Assembly (NCBI GenBank): GCA_030278955.1
Contig: JAOANR010000003.1
Coordinates: 31,511,227-31,575,226, forward strand
Length of the DNA: 64,000 nucleotides
DNA from: Hygrophila difformis
Taxonomy: Eukaryota; Streptophyta; Magnoliopsida; Lamiales; Acanthaceae
Direction of reading: 5' to 3'
The notes under the pieces are model-generated. The model was given only the letters and a program-made list of their open reading frames with translations, was not told where the DNA came from and searched no databases. How positions within the stretch are numbered: the first letter of the stretch is position 1; each line of letters starts with the position of its first letter. Below, in pieces: positions 33,358 to 43,309 of the stretch. A program made the translations under genes and the position numbers.

Positions 33358-34548
33358 TTAATTCGCCAAGTCTATGTACAACTCGGCCGGTATCACGAGT
33401 GAGTTCGCGATGTGTTGAGTCTTTCGACTCAAGGCGTCGGCCACGACGTTGGCCTTTCCTTCGTGATACGCGATCTCCAGGTCATAATCCTTAATCAGTT
33501 CCAACCATCTCCTCTGCCGCAAATTCAGCTCTTTTTGCGTGAATATGTACTTGAGGCTCTTATGGTCGGTGAACATTCGACACCTTCGCCCATAGAGATA
33601 GTGTCTCCAAATCTTTAAGGCGAACACGACCGCGACCAATTCCAGGTCGTGCGTCGGGTAGTTTTCCTCGTGTGGTTTTAGTTGGCGCGATGCGTACGCT
33701 ATAACCCTTTGATCTTGCATTAGCACGCATCCCAATCCCTCCTTCGAGGCGTCACTGTACACCTCGAAGTCTCCATCCTCTGATGGTAACGCCAGTACTG
33801 GAGCTGTGGTAAGTCGTTTCTTCAGATCCTTGAATGCGGCTTCACACTCGCTGGTCCAGTCGTACTTCACCCCTTTCTTCAACAGTTGAGTCAACGGGCG
33901 GGCGATTTTCGAGAAATCCTTTACAAATCGCCTATAATAACCTGCCAGTCCAAGAAAGCTTCTTATCTCCGTTGGACTCTTCGGCGGTACCCACTCGGTC
34001 ACTGCCGAGATATTCGCCGGATCTACTGCCACTCCGTTGGCGGATACTATATGCCCGAGAAATGCCACTTCCCTTAACCAGAAGTCGCACTTGGATAGTT
34101 TACCATACAGTTGGTTTACTCGTAGGATCCCTAGCACTTTGTGTAAGTGCTCGGAATGTTCCTCTTCACCTTTTGAGTAGATCAAGATGTCATCTATGAA
34201 CACCGCCACGCATTGATCTAACAATTCTCGAAATACGTTATTCATGAGATTCATGAACATTGCTGGGGCGTTCGTTAGCCCAAAGGATAGCACCGTGAAC
34301 TTGTAGTGCCCGTAACGAGTCCTGAACGCCGTTTTTGGGATGTCCTTTTCGACGATCCTCAATTGGTGATATCCTGAGCGTAAGTCGATCTTTGAGAATA
34401 CCGTAGCTCCCTTTAGTTGGTCGAACAAATCTTCGATCCGGGCCAACGGGTACTTGTTCTTGACGGTGACTTGATTGAGTCCTCTATAGTCGATGCACAG
34501 TCGTAATCTTCCGTCTTTCTTCTTGACGAAAAAGACCGTGCTCCCCAT
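33358..34548 (-). pseudogene. pol: R5 reverse transcriptase and RNase H
   Basis: Frame between two single-base deletions: one near 34537 in the SPWGA-PVFFV region of RT, one at about 33355-33358 just after RNase H, where a TAA appears. RT shows [45 protein letters not shown] and the catalytic FIDD. RNase H shows [21 protein letters not shown] and FTDHKSLKY. It would need two frame changes to be joined to gag and integrase. Confidence 0.9.
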
Positions 34549-36223
34549 GGGGACGTGCTCGGTCTAATGTATCCCTTCTCCAGCAACTCCTCGAGTTGCT
34601 CCTTTAGTTCCTCCATTTCCAGTGGCGCTATGCGGTAAGGAGCTTTCGAAACAGGTTCCGTTCCCGGAATGAGGTCTATTGTGAATTCAAGATCTCTCTT
34701 GGGTGGCATACCGGGAACGTCTTCAGGGAACACATCTGGGTATTCCCTCACCACCGGGATGTCGTCTACCTTGACTCCTTCAGCTTCCGGGTTATGAATG
34801 TAGCATGCGTATAGCGCGTAAACCTTCCGCATTAAGCTACATAACTTGAGGGCGTTGACTATTTTGTTAGACTTCTTAGGGGGTTGGGAGTAGAAGATGA
34901 CTCTCCTCCCCCTACTCTTTGACAGCGTGATCTTTTGCTTTTGGCATTCGATCATGGCCTTATAACGGGTTAGCCAATCCATCCCTAGTATGACGTCGAA
35001 GTCTCTGACATCAAACTCTACCAAGTTTGCGAAAAACTCTACGTTTTTTATTACCACAGGTATTCCGTTATAACGCTTAGAGCAGGCTATTACTTCTCCC
35101 GAAGGCAGTTGGATTCCTAAGCTAATCATTTCGCACTTAGGTAGATCTAGTTCAGCTACAACTCTCGAAGATAATATGGAACAAGTGGCTCCGGAATCAA
35201 ATAAAACTCTAAGCGGAGTACTTAGGACGTGAAAGGTACTTGCCCTCACATCACCCTGCGCGGGTATGTCAGCTTGGTTGATCACGTTCAACCTCCCCAT
35301 CGGCCTCCCTTGATTGGCCGGCTGGTTCTGATTCGGATTTACGTTTTGTTGCTGGTTCGGAGGGCGCTGGTTCGGGTTCGGAGGAGGCCGATATCCCTGA
35401 TTGTTGCCGTTCCTGCCTCCTTGGTTGAACGTCTCATTGGGTCCAGTGACCAAATCTTCTCTCTTTGTGATGTTCTCGAGTCGGGTTCGACATTCCTCCC
35501 TCCTATGGCCAATACGGCCGCACCGAAAACATTCGCCCACCTGAGGACATCTCCTCACCAGGTGCGGCCTGCCACACCTCGGATACGGTGGCACTCGTCC
35601 TCCTTGTTTGTAATTCCGACCATTGTTGTTCTGAACATTCCCGTTCGGCCCTCGCCGAAAGTTGTCCCCACCAATAGTGTTGCCCGTCCTATTGTCCCGG
35701 TTTCTTTTGTCTGGTCCTTGTACCCCTCGGCTAGATTCCCCTGCAGTCTTTCTCTTTAGCTGTTGTACTCGTGCGAATGCCACCGAACGGTCGTAGACTG
35801 CTTGTAAGTCCGGGTAGTTAACCCCGGTGATCACCTCCCGAATTGACAAGTTCAACCCCATTTCGAATTTCTGCGCCTTCTCCCCGTCCGTGGGTACCAT
35901 CCGAGGCGCAAATCTAGCCAGCTCCTTAAACCGAGCATAGTATTCTTGAACAGATTTTTCCCCTTGTTTCAGGGATGAGAACTCTTCGTACAGTGCTGCC
36001 TTAGTACTCATTGGGTAGAAGCGCTCCCGGAGTAACTCCATGAATTCGTTCCACGAGTACGGTTCGTCGTCTTCGCCAAGTTTCCCCTGAGTAGCTTGCC
36101 ACCATTCGTCGGCCTCGCCACCCAGATAGTACGAAGCCACGTGAACCTTCTCCCCTTCCGGGCATCTCACCGCATTCAGTAATTTGTCGAAGGTCCTCAA
36201 CCATTCCTCGAGCTTAGATGGAT
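34538..36223 (-). pseudogene. gag: R5 gag (main part), protease and start of RT
   Basis: Continues the gag frame interrupted by R7 (N-terminus at 47451-47166). Gag capsid-type domain (SKLEEWLRTFDKLL ... WWQATQGK ... RERFYPMS ... YYARFKELARFAP), then a basic/Asn-rich region, a double zinc knuckle (CGRPHLVRRC, CFRCGRIGHRREEC), a long Asn/Pro/Gln linker, and a retropepsin with DSGATCSILS. The beginning of RT follows (SKAPYRIAP ... [14 protein letters not shown]) before the frameshift. The reading frame 3' of 36223 runs into R7 LTR sequence and is not part of the gene. Confidence 0.9.
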
Positions 36224-38008
36224 TGTAATACCTTAAAATTTTGCTATGTTGATAATATTTTAATTTAGTATTATTTCTTAAGAAAATAAATTGAATTGGG
36301 AAATAAATTAATATTTCCAAGATAGAGATTGGTTCGAGGGAAATGAATTATTTTCCAAGGGAAATAAATTAAGTTGAATTGAGAAGTATATTTTTTCAAG
36401 GAAAAATATCTAATAAAGATGAATACTTGACAATAGTATTAGCTAAGTATTATTTTTCTATCATGATTTTATATTAAGTATAATTAATTTTAAGTAGCAC
36501 AAATTCTGAAATATGATAAATAGTCTAGTATGGTAAGATTCAACTTATATTTTATGATTTGAATTAACATTATTGATAGATAAATATAAATTGCAAGAGA
36601 TTATTATTATTATTATTATGGAAATACATATGTCAATTATTACCGCACAACTATTTTATAATCTTTGTTAATAGTATAGATTTATGAACACTATAATATG
36701 ACATTTTCAGTAGGTATTATCAAGTGACCAATATCTATTTGATTATTAAAGAATGAAGTCTACCACGTCAATTGTGTAATCATGCGAGGCAGCCATTTTG
36801 AAATGGATGAGAATACAGATAAGTGCATGGTTGTGTACGTGGTAATAAGGAAAATGCGTGTAACGAAGAGGAGCAGCAATAGCTTTGCTGAGTAGTGTGT
36901 AGACTGATGACTAATGAGGTGCTGGGATGCCTATAAATAAGGACAGGTACGCTCAATATTGAATCATCAAGTCATACGAGAGGAAAGCTGGTGAGAGTGA
37001 GAGATCAGTTCAGAGTGTTAGAGAAAGAGAACGGTAGATAGAGGAGTGAGTGCTGTGGATTTTAATAGCTAACTACAGAAGAACTTGTAAGTAAATTTTT
37101 ATTCTACGGGCTTTTGTCGTAGGATTAAATTTTTGCATGTCTAAATACCTTCGTGTTTCAATAATGTTAGGGTTTATTCATGCAATTTATTTATGCAGAG
37201 GTATTGCCCAATTATGTGTTTAAATTAATTTTGGGGCTAGACCATGCATGTGAAAAGTGAAATTTCAGTGTGTGGCATGTGAATTATTGAATTGTTATTA
37301 TGCGAGATATACCCCAGAGGTGGATATCTTCGTGAGATATTTCGTGGGTTATCCAAGGGATTCCCATGAACAGGATTGTGTTTGACCAAGGGTCTCACCG
37401 TCATTTTCTAGATCGTAAGGTAGGGCCATCCTTGTGTACTCATATTTTGACTTCGGTCATTATGAGGGCATGTTAGGTCCTATGAGATACCCCGGGTGTA
37501 GGCATCATAGTCGAGCTACATGTGGATTGAATTATTGGAACTGTTTTGACATGCCATTTACTGTTGAGTCGTAGTTAATTATTTTTGTCCAAGGGATAAA
37601 AATTTATTTACTCAGCCGGTGTGCTGATAAATGTTACTTACTCACTTTTTCAGGATTTGACATTTGTGAAGCTCATTAACATCACGGGCACGGACAGGGG
37701 AGTCCGTATCGTTTTACAAGTGGTTATTTTAAATAATATTTTACTTGTAGTAAGGTTGTCGTTTTAATAATTGGTCGCAGTTATTGTAATTTTAAACTCT
37801 GATATTTTGTTAAATTAAATATATTTTGAATTTTAGTTAATAGTTTAAATTAATGTTTGTAACTATTTTAAATAGCCTTAGCACTTTTAATTAAGTTAGC
37901 CGAGGCAAGGTCAAGGCGAGCTTAATTGGAAGTGTGGCGGTAACAACCCCATTTTTTTATTGGTAACTTCCGCTGTGATTTTTAAGATAAGAAAATGGGG
38001 GTGTTACA
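36224..38008 (+). repeat. R7 5' LTR
   Basis: 1785 bp, from TGTAATACCTTA to GTGTTACA. It shows an ATT microsatellite (36600-36620), TATA box (36931), strong donor CTTGTAAGTAAAT (about 37086), H1 (37613-37626, CAGC/GCTG) followed by ACTTTTTCAG (37653), and H2 (37889-37927, AATTAAG/CTTAATT). The 3' LTR lacks a short stretch near 37190 and has GAGATTG inserted near 45809. Confidence 0.95.
37889..37927 (+). other. Hairpin H2 (R7 5' LTR)
   Basis: Perfect 7-bp stem AATTAAG/CTTAATT with a larger loop than in R6, at the same place relative to GTGGCGGTAACA and the LTR end. Confidence 0.55.
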
Positions 38009-38011
38009 AGT

Positions 38012-38023
38012 TGGTATCAGAGC
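38012..38023 (+). promoter_or_regulatory. R7 primer binding site
   Basis: TGGTATCAGAGC, three bases after the 5' LTR. Confidence 0.95.
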
Positions 38024-38217
38024 GTGAGTCAAAATTTCTTTAAAGTCAAATTAAATTTTTGGAGTTAGAGTTTCATAAGAAATTTTTAAAATATATATAT
38101 ATGTTTTTACTTAAAAAAAAATTGGGAAGGGACACGATGCACTTGCATTAGGCACAGCCCTTATTGTTATTTATACTTAATAATTGCATTATGCTTATGA
38201 CAATGTTGTTTGATTAG

Positions 38218-38757
38218 ATGGCCGGAAATAACTTTAACGCTAGAATGATGGAAGTAGTCCCGGACCTAGTCCGTGAGCTAGTAAGAACATGTGAACGGGA
38301 GCATACTCGAGCTGAACATTTAAAAGACTTATTAATTACGGAACTTACAAAACATCTAGAAGAGGAGGCGGAAAGTGAAAACAAATATAATGAAGAACAC
38401 GAGATGAGAGTTTCAGCCGAAGAGCAACGGGATGAGTTCGACGCCCTTTACACGGAGAAAACGGAAGAATTGGTGGACGTAAAGGAGGAGTTAGAGGACG
38501 TGAAGGAGGAACTGAAGGATAGTCAAGAGGAGAACAGCCGTAATTTAGCGACTATAGAGCGACAGAAAAGAATCATATGTAGACAAGCCGACCAGCTGTA
38601 CTGGAGAGGCCGCAGAGCAGTTGCTCGTAGAAGTGACCCAGGATCCTCATCCCGTCCTCAGCGCATTGAAGATTCCGAAGACCCAGAGGAGGAAGAAAAG
38701 ACGAGTCCAGTTCGTGAATGTATCCGCTCTCCGGAGTACCATCCAGCCAGCCCATGA
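38218..38757 (+). CDS. ORF A: 179-aa coiled-coil leader protein of R7
   Basis: ATG directly after GATTAG, a possible acceptor. The protein starts MAGNNFNARMMEVVPDLV. Residues about 20-125 are a highly charged helical region with heptad spacing (EELVDVKEELEDVKEELKDS), then a basic patch (WRGRRAVARRSD) and an acidic Ser/Pro tail (EDSEDPEEEE). It lies where R6 has its coiled-coil leader ORF. There is no zinc knuckle and no similarity to gag. It is intact, unlike gag-pol of the same element. Role unknown; possibilities include oligomerisation with Gag or RNA, or a regulatory protein. Confidence 0.7.
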   Translation: MAGNNFNARMMEVVPDLVRELVRTCEREHTRAEHLKDLLITELTKHLEEEAESENKYNEEHEMRVSAEEQRDEFDALYTEKTEELVDVKEELEDVKEELKDSQEENSRNLATIERQKRIICRQADQLYWRGRRAVARRSDPGSSSRPQRIEDSEDPEEEEKTSPVRECIRSPEYHPASP

Positions 38758-38782
38758 TGTGACATTCACCTTAGACTAGATG

Positions 38783-38829
38783 CTATATAGTATAGTCTAG
38801 TATAGTATAGTCTAGTATAGTATAGACTA
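38783..38829 (+). repeat. Short tandem repeat after ORF A
   Basis: About three copies of a 15-bp unit of type TATAGTCTAGTATAG. Low complexity, unknown role. Confidence 0.7.
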
Positions 38830-39503
38830 AATGCTAAATATGTGTGTATCTATTTTAACTTGGAAATTTTGAACCGTTGTATCCAAGTTTATATAAAAGT
38901 AAAATGAAATTTTCTCGGCTTATTTGATATAATTTCTATTTTATTTTCACAGTTGTTTAAAAAAAAAGATTATATCATCTGGTATTGAAATAAAAGTAGC
39001 CAATTAATACGATTATGATTTCAAAAGTTATAAAGATGGTTTGAGTTTTTTTTGAAAGTATACTTGATTTAAAAATTTATTTTATACTATTAAAATATAT
39101 ATATGTAGATAATTAATAAAAAAAATATATAGATTATATCACTTAAGTATAGTATTTCCCAAGTATAAAAAAAAGAAGATAATAATGATTTGAGTCTTCT
39201 GATAGTGTACTCGGTTTAAGAAATTTTTACTTGAATTGTTAGAAATAAAATGTGGTGAGTTTTATAGGATGCAAAAGGTGTATAGTGCACATGAATGACA
39301 ATTAACTACGAAATTAATACGCTAGTCGTGCAATTTTTTTTCTTTTTATACAAATATTCTGTAGAAATGAATAGATGTTCATTAATAACTAAGTTTTTAC
39401 GGAATGCCCTTTTTATTTTTATTTAACAGTTAAATATATAACTATTATATTTTAAAAGATATTTATATTTTAATCAAATATCTTATTTGAGTCCTATATG
39501 CAG
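38830..39503 (+). other. AT-rich spacer between ORF A and ORF B
   Basis: No frame or motif recognised. It ends in a T-rich stretch and TATGCAG immediately before the ORF B ATG, consistent with an intron 3' end. Confidence 0.4.
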
Positions 39504-39905
39504 ATGAGTAGTTCAGGAACCAGAACATTTGACGAAAAATCTCAGATGCAATCTGAGATAAGGAAGTTAAGGGAAACTATAATTCTAGAACAATATTTTG
39601 CGAAAGGAGCCCAAGAAGAGGTAATACAAAAAGAAGAAGAGATACATAGGCTGAAAGATAGAGTTTTATACCTAGAAAGCCTGGCTGTCAAACATGAGGA
39701 GATGATTAGTTCTTTACGAGGAAAGAATGAGGGGTTGATTTGTAAAGGATTTCCTGGAAAGCTTCTTCCACCACGATGTGGAGAATACGGCCAACAACAT
39801 CTCATTTGGCGATGCCCTGAACCTGGGGAGTGTTTTCGATGCGGAAAGGTTGGGCATGTCGCTAGGGAATGCCACACCAAGATTGTAACAGCTCGGAAAT
39901 ATTAG
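39504..39905 (+). CDS. ORF B: 133-aa coiled-coil plus zinc-knuckle protein of R7
   Basis: I choose ATG 39504 because TATGCAG abuts it; an upstream ATG at 39498 would add two residues. Residues 1-80 form a charged helix (IRKLRETIILEQ ... EEEIHRLKDRVLYLES). Residues about 90-128 resemble the double knuckle of gag: HLIWRCPEPGE then a full CX2CX4HX4C (CFRCGKVGHVAREC). The first knuckle has lost its first Cys (PPRC where ORF C has CPGC). Same architecture as ORF C, so the two look like a tandem duplication. It could bind element RNA and multimerise; function unproven. Confidence 0.7.
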   Translation: MSSSGTRTFDEKSQMQSEIRKLRETIILEQYFAKGAQEEVIQKEEEIHRLKDRVLYLESLAVKHEEMISSLRGKNEGLICKGFPGKLLPPRCGEYGQQHLIWRCPEPGECFRCGKVGHVARECHTKIVTARKY

Positions 39906-40159
39906 ATATCTTAGAAACTCACTAATATATTAGACTAGTTTGTATGTATAAATCTTCAAACTTGTATTAACATATGTCGACTTCGGCTAGTTAATGAAAA
40001 TGTCGACGATTTTGGTGTGTATCTTTTATTAAAGAAATATAATCTATCTTTTTATTTGCATAAGTATTTTTTTAAAAAAATAAATAAATAAATAAAATAA
40101 AAAAATATTAAAAGAATTATTACTAGTATTCGTCATATGTACTAAAAAGTCCCTTGCAG
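39906..40159 (+). other. AT-rich spacer between ORF B and ORF C
   Basis: Nothing coding. ATATTAGACTAGTTTGTATG shortly after the ORF B stop resembles the sequence after ORF C (ATATTAGCTTAATTTGTACTTG-like), supporting duplication of the ORF together with its 3' flank. It ends CCCTTGCAG before the ORF C ATG. Confidence 0.45.
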
Positions 40160-40531
40160 ATGAACAATTGGGAAGTAAACGAAATGCTAGACAAGAAAGA
40201 TCAGATGGAAGCTGAGATTAGAAGCCTTAAGAGTGAACTGTTACTAGAAAAGGATTTTATATCCTGGAATCAGGAAGAAATTTTTCGAAGAGACCAAGAA
40301 ATAAAATATCTGGAAGCTATGCTCTCATACTATGAAGGGCGGACCACTGAGTTAGAGATACGCTTGAGAAATGCTGAGTGCAATCCCGCAGGATTCCCCG
40401 TGCCGCCACCTTGTCCGGGGTGTGGAAGGCCGCACCTAACTTGGCGTTGCCCCGGCAAAGGAGAGTGCTTCCGTTGTGGAAGGAAGGGGCATAAGTACAA
40501 GGATTGTTACACGAAGAACATTCCAGATTAG
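40160..40531 (+). CDS. ORF C: 123-aa coiled-coil plus double zinc-knuckle protein of R7
   Basis: ATG follows CCCTTGCAG. Residues 1-75 are a helix with heptad pattern (EMLDKKDQMEAEIRSLKSEL ... QEIKYLEAMLSYYEG). Residues about 87-118 hold two knuckles: CPGCGRPHLTWRC (CX2CX3HX4C) and CFRCGRKGHKYKDC (CX2CX4HX4C). The second half closely follows the nucleocapsid part of gag in R5 (CGRPHLVRRC ... CFRCGRIGH). This suggests a captured copy of the gag NC end fused to a new coiled coil. It is 204 bp upstream of the gag ATG, intact and in sense. Confidence 0.72.
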   Translation: MNNWEVNEMLDKKDQMEAEIRSLKSELLLEKDFISWNQEEIFRRDQEIKYLEAMLSYYEGRTTELEIRLRNAECNPAGFPVPPPCPGCGRPHLTWRCPGKGECFRCGRKGHKYKDCYTKNIPD

Positions 40532-40735
40532 AGAGGACACGTCCAAAAAATAATATATTAGCTTAATTTGTACTTGTATACCAGTCTCGGCAAGTTAGAA
40601 ATATTTGATTGGTAGTTTTGAAGTGTACTCTTGTTATTTATAAAAGAAAACTAGTATTATTTGTTTATCTCGACTAATGAAAACAACTAACTGATTAACT
40701 GACTGATGTTTCCTAGGAACTAACATAAAACCAAC

Positions 40736-42133
40736 ATGGCCGATAACAACGACCGCCAACAACAGATAGAACAACTATTGCTCACTCTCGGAGCATTTGT
40801 TCAGAAGCAAGCTGAAGGAGGAGAACATCATACAGAAACACAAGGGGATTGTATCGAGGCGGTTAATAAGTTTCAACCTCCTCGATATAACGGACAAGAG
40901 GACCCAGCCAAATTAGAAGGGTGGATTGAATCACTCGAAAAGCTACTCGAGGCAGTAGAATGCCCTGAAGAGCGTAAGGTGGGAGTAGCTACTTTCTTCC
41001 TGACCGGAATAGCAAATACTTGGTGGAGGTCACAAGAAGATCGCCAGATTACTTGGGAAGAATTTCAAAAGAGTCTGAGAGAACGATTTTATCCACTCAG
41101 CCTTAAAAATTCCAAGTATGAAGAGTTTGTTACTCTTCAACAGGGTAGTCGATCTGTGCAAGAATACTATGCTAAGTTTACTGAACTTTTGAGATTTGCT
41201 CCAGACTTGGTAGCAACAGATCAGACAAAGGCCCAGAAGTTTGTGCTTGGACTGAACAAGTACATTCGAAAGGCATTTGGTGGGAAACAATTTACAAGTT
41301 TACAAAAAGCTTACAATCGAGCTATGACCGTTGAAAAAGTCGAAGGATCAGAACACAAAGGAGAAAGCTCAAGACAAGTCCCTCAGAATAAAGGAAATCG
41401 AAAATTTGAGGAAACCAAAGATAACAGGCAAAGGGGAGATTTCCAGCAGAACAACAGGAGTAGGTTCCCCTATCCCAACCAGTATAGGGAACCGGTACCC
41501 ACTCCGTGTAATCGGTGCAGCAAGAGGCATGCAACTCGCCAATGTCCACAAGGCGAAGAATGTTACCGTTGTGGCATGACAGGTCACAGGGCCAGAAACT
41601 GTCGCCTGAGACTTGATCCTAACAGACTTCGGCCTGACTTGCGAAAAGAGGATTATTGCCCAGAAATACGAAGGCCTCAAAACCAACAAGGAAATCAAGG
41701 ACAACGTCCAACTTTCCCAACAAATCCAGGAGTAAACAATAGAGCTCCACAAAACCAGGGCAGACCCAACCAAGGAAGGTTGAACGTAGTCAACCAAGCT
41801 GATCTTCAAGAAGTTGGTGACCTGGTTGAAGGTACTTTTGAAATTAAAGCCTCTAAAGTTCGTACTTTGTTTGATTCTGGAGCTACCTGTTCATTCATAT
41901 CTCGTAGAAAATTGCCCGAGTTGGGACTCGATAAACCCCAGGAAATAGGATTAGGAATCTCTTTACCTAACGGAGCAGTTATTAATTGCTCAACACGTTA
42001 TGAGAAAGTTCCTATCCGTATTTGCGAAGTTGAATTCCCTGCTGATCTCATTGACTTCGAGCTACGAGATTTTGATGTTATCTTGGGAATTGATTGGCTT
42101 ACAAAATACCAAGCCACCATCAAGTGTGCCTAA
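40736..42133 (+). pseudogene. gag: R7 gag and protease
   Basis: ATG at 40736, MADNNDRQQQIEQL. Gag domain with LEGWIESLEKLLEAVECPEE, WWRSQED and RERFYPLS. Double knuckle CNRCSKRHATRQC and CYRCGMTGHRARNC, then a Gln/Asn/Pro linker and protease with LFDSGATCSFIS and ILGIDWLTKYQ. TAA at 42131-42133 stops it where R5 and relatives continue into the protease-RT linker. TTTCCTAG 24 bases before the ATG is a further acceptor-like site. Confidence 0.92.
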
Positions 42134-43309
42134 CAGAAGATAACAATGTATGGGCCCAATAAACAATGAATTTCGTATTATATGGAGCCCAAGGGACCGA
42201 CAATGATGGTGGTTTCAGCGATGCAATTAGCAACATTAGTAAGAAAAGGGAATCCCCTTTATTTTTGCTATGTCCATAATTTGCAAGCAGAGGAGGTGGA
42301 GCTAAACAATATTCCAGTAGTAAGAGAATATCCGGATGTATTTCCTGCAGATATTTCAGGAATGCCACCTGAACGTGAGATAGAATTCACGATTGACTTA
42401 GTTCCAGGTACGGAACCCATATCAAAAGCTCCATACCGGATGGCACCAGCTGAAACGAAGGAATTGAAGGAACAACTCGAAGACCTTCTAGAGAAAGGAT
42501 ACATTCGTCCTAGTACATCTCCGTGGGGAGCACCTGTCCTATTTGTACGAAAGAAGGATGGTGGAATGAGACTTTGTGTTGATTACAGAGGTCTCAATCA
42601 AGTGACTGTGAAAAATAAATACTCATTGCCACGAATTGATGACTTATTTGACCAACTTAAAGGAGCCAGAGTCTTTTCGAAGATTGAGTTGAGGTCTGGA
42701 TATCATCAGCTTAGGATAGCTGAGCAGAATATCCCAAAGACGGCATTTAGAACACGGTATGGTCATTATGAGTTTACCGTAATGTCGTTTGGTTTGACCA
42801 ACGCTCCAGCAGTATTCATGGCTTTGATGAATAATGTTTTCCGAGAATTGTTGGACAAATGTGTAGTTGTGTTCATTGACGATATATTGGTTTACTCCAA
42901 GAATGAAGAAGAACACAAACAACATCTACACCAAGTCCTGCAAATATTAAAAAGCCATCAACTGTATGCCAAGTTGTCTAAGTGCGACTTTTGGCTCAAC
43001 ACAGTTGCATTCCTCGGTCACATCGTCTCTGCCGATGGAATATCAGTTGACCCTGCTAAAGTAGCCGCAGTAAAGGATTGGCCTGTACCGACCTCTCAAA
43101 CCGAGATAAGAAGTTTTCTTGGTTTGGCAGGCTACTACAGAAGATTTGTCAAGGATTTCTCAAAAATTGCGAGACCACTAACACAAAATTTGAAGAAGGG
43201 ATCAAAGGTTATATGGACACCTGAATGCGAAGCTGCATTCCAAACATTAAAGGAAAAACTAACCACAGCACCAGTTCTAACCTTACCCAATGAGAAAGAC
43301 GATTTTTAA
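42134..43309 (+). pseudogene. pol: R7 protease-RT linker and reverse transcriptase
   Basis: Same frame as gag. The linker has a second stop (TGA 42167-42169); from 42182 the frame is open. RT motifs: [45 protein letters not shown], the catalytic [10 protein letters not shown], and [11 protein letters not shown] third stop, TAA at 43307-43309, falls at the beginning of RNase H, where R5 and R6 have Glu in DFEVYSDAS. Confidence 0.9.
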
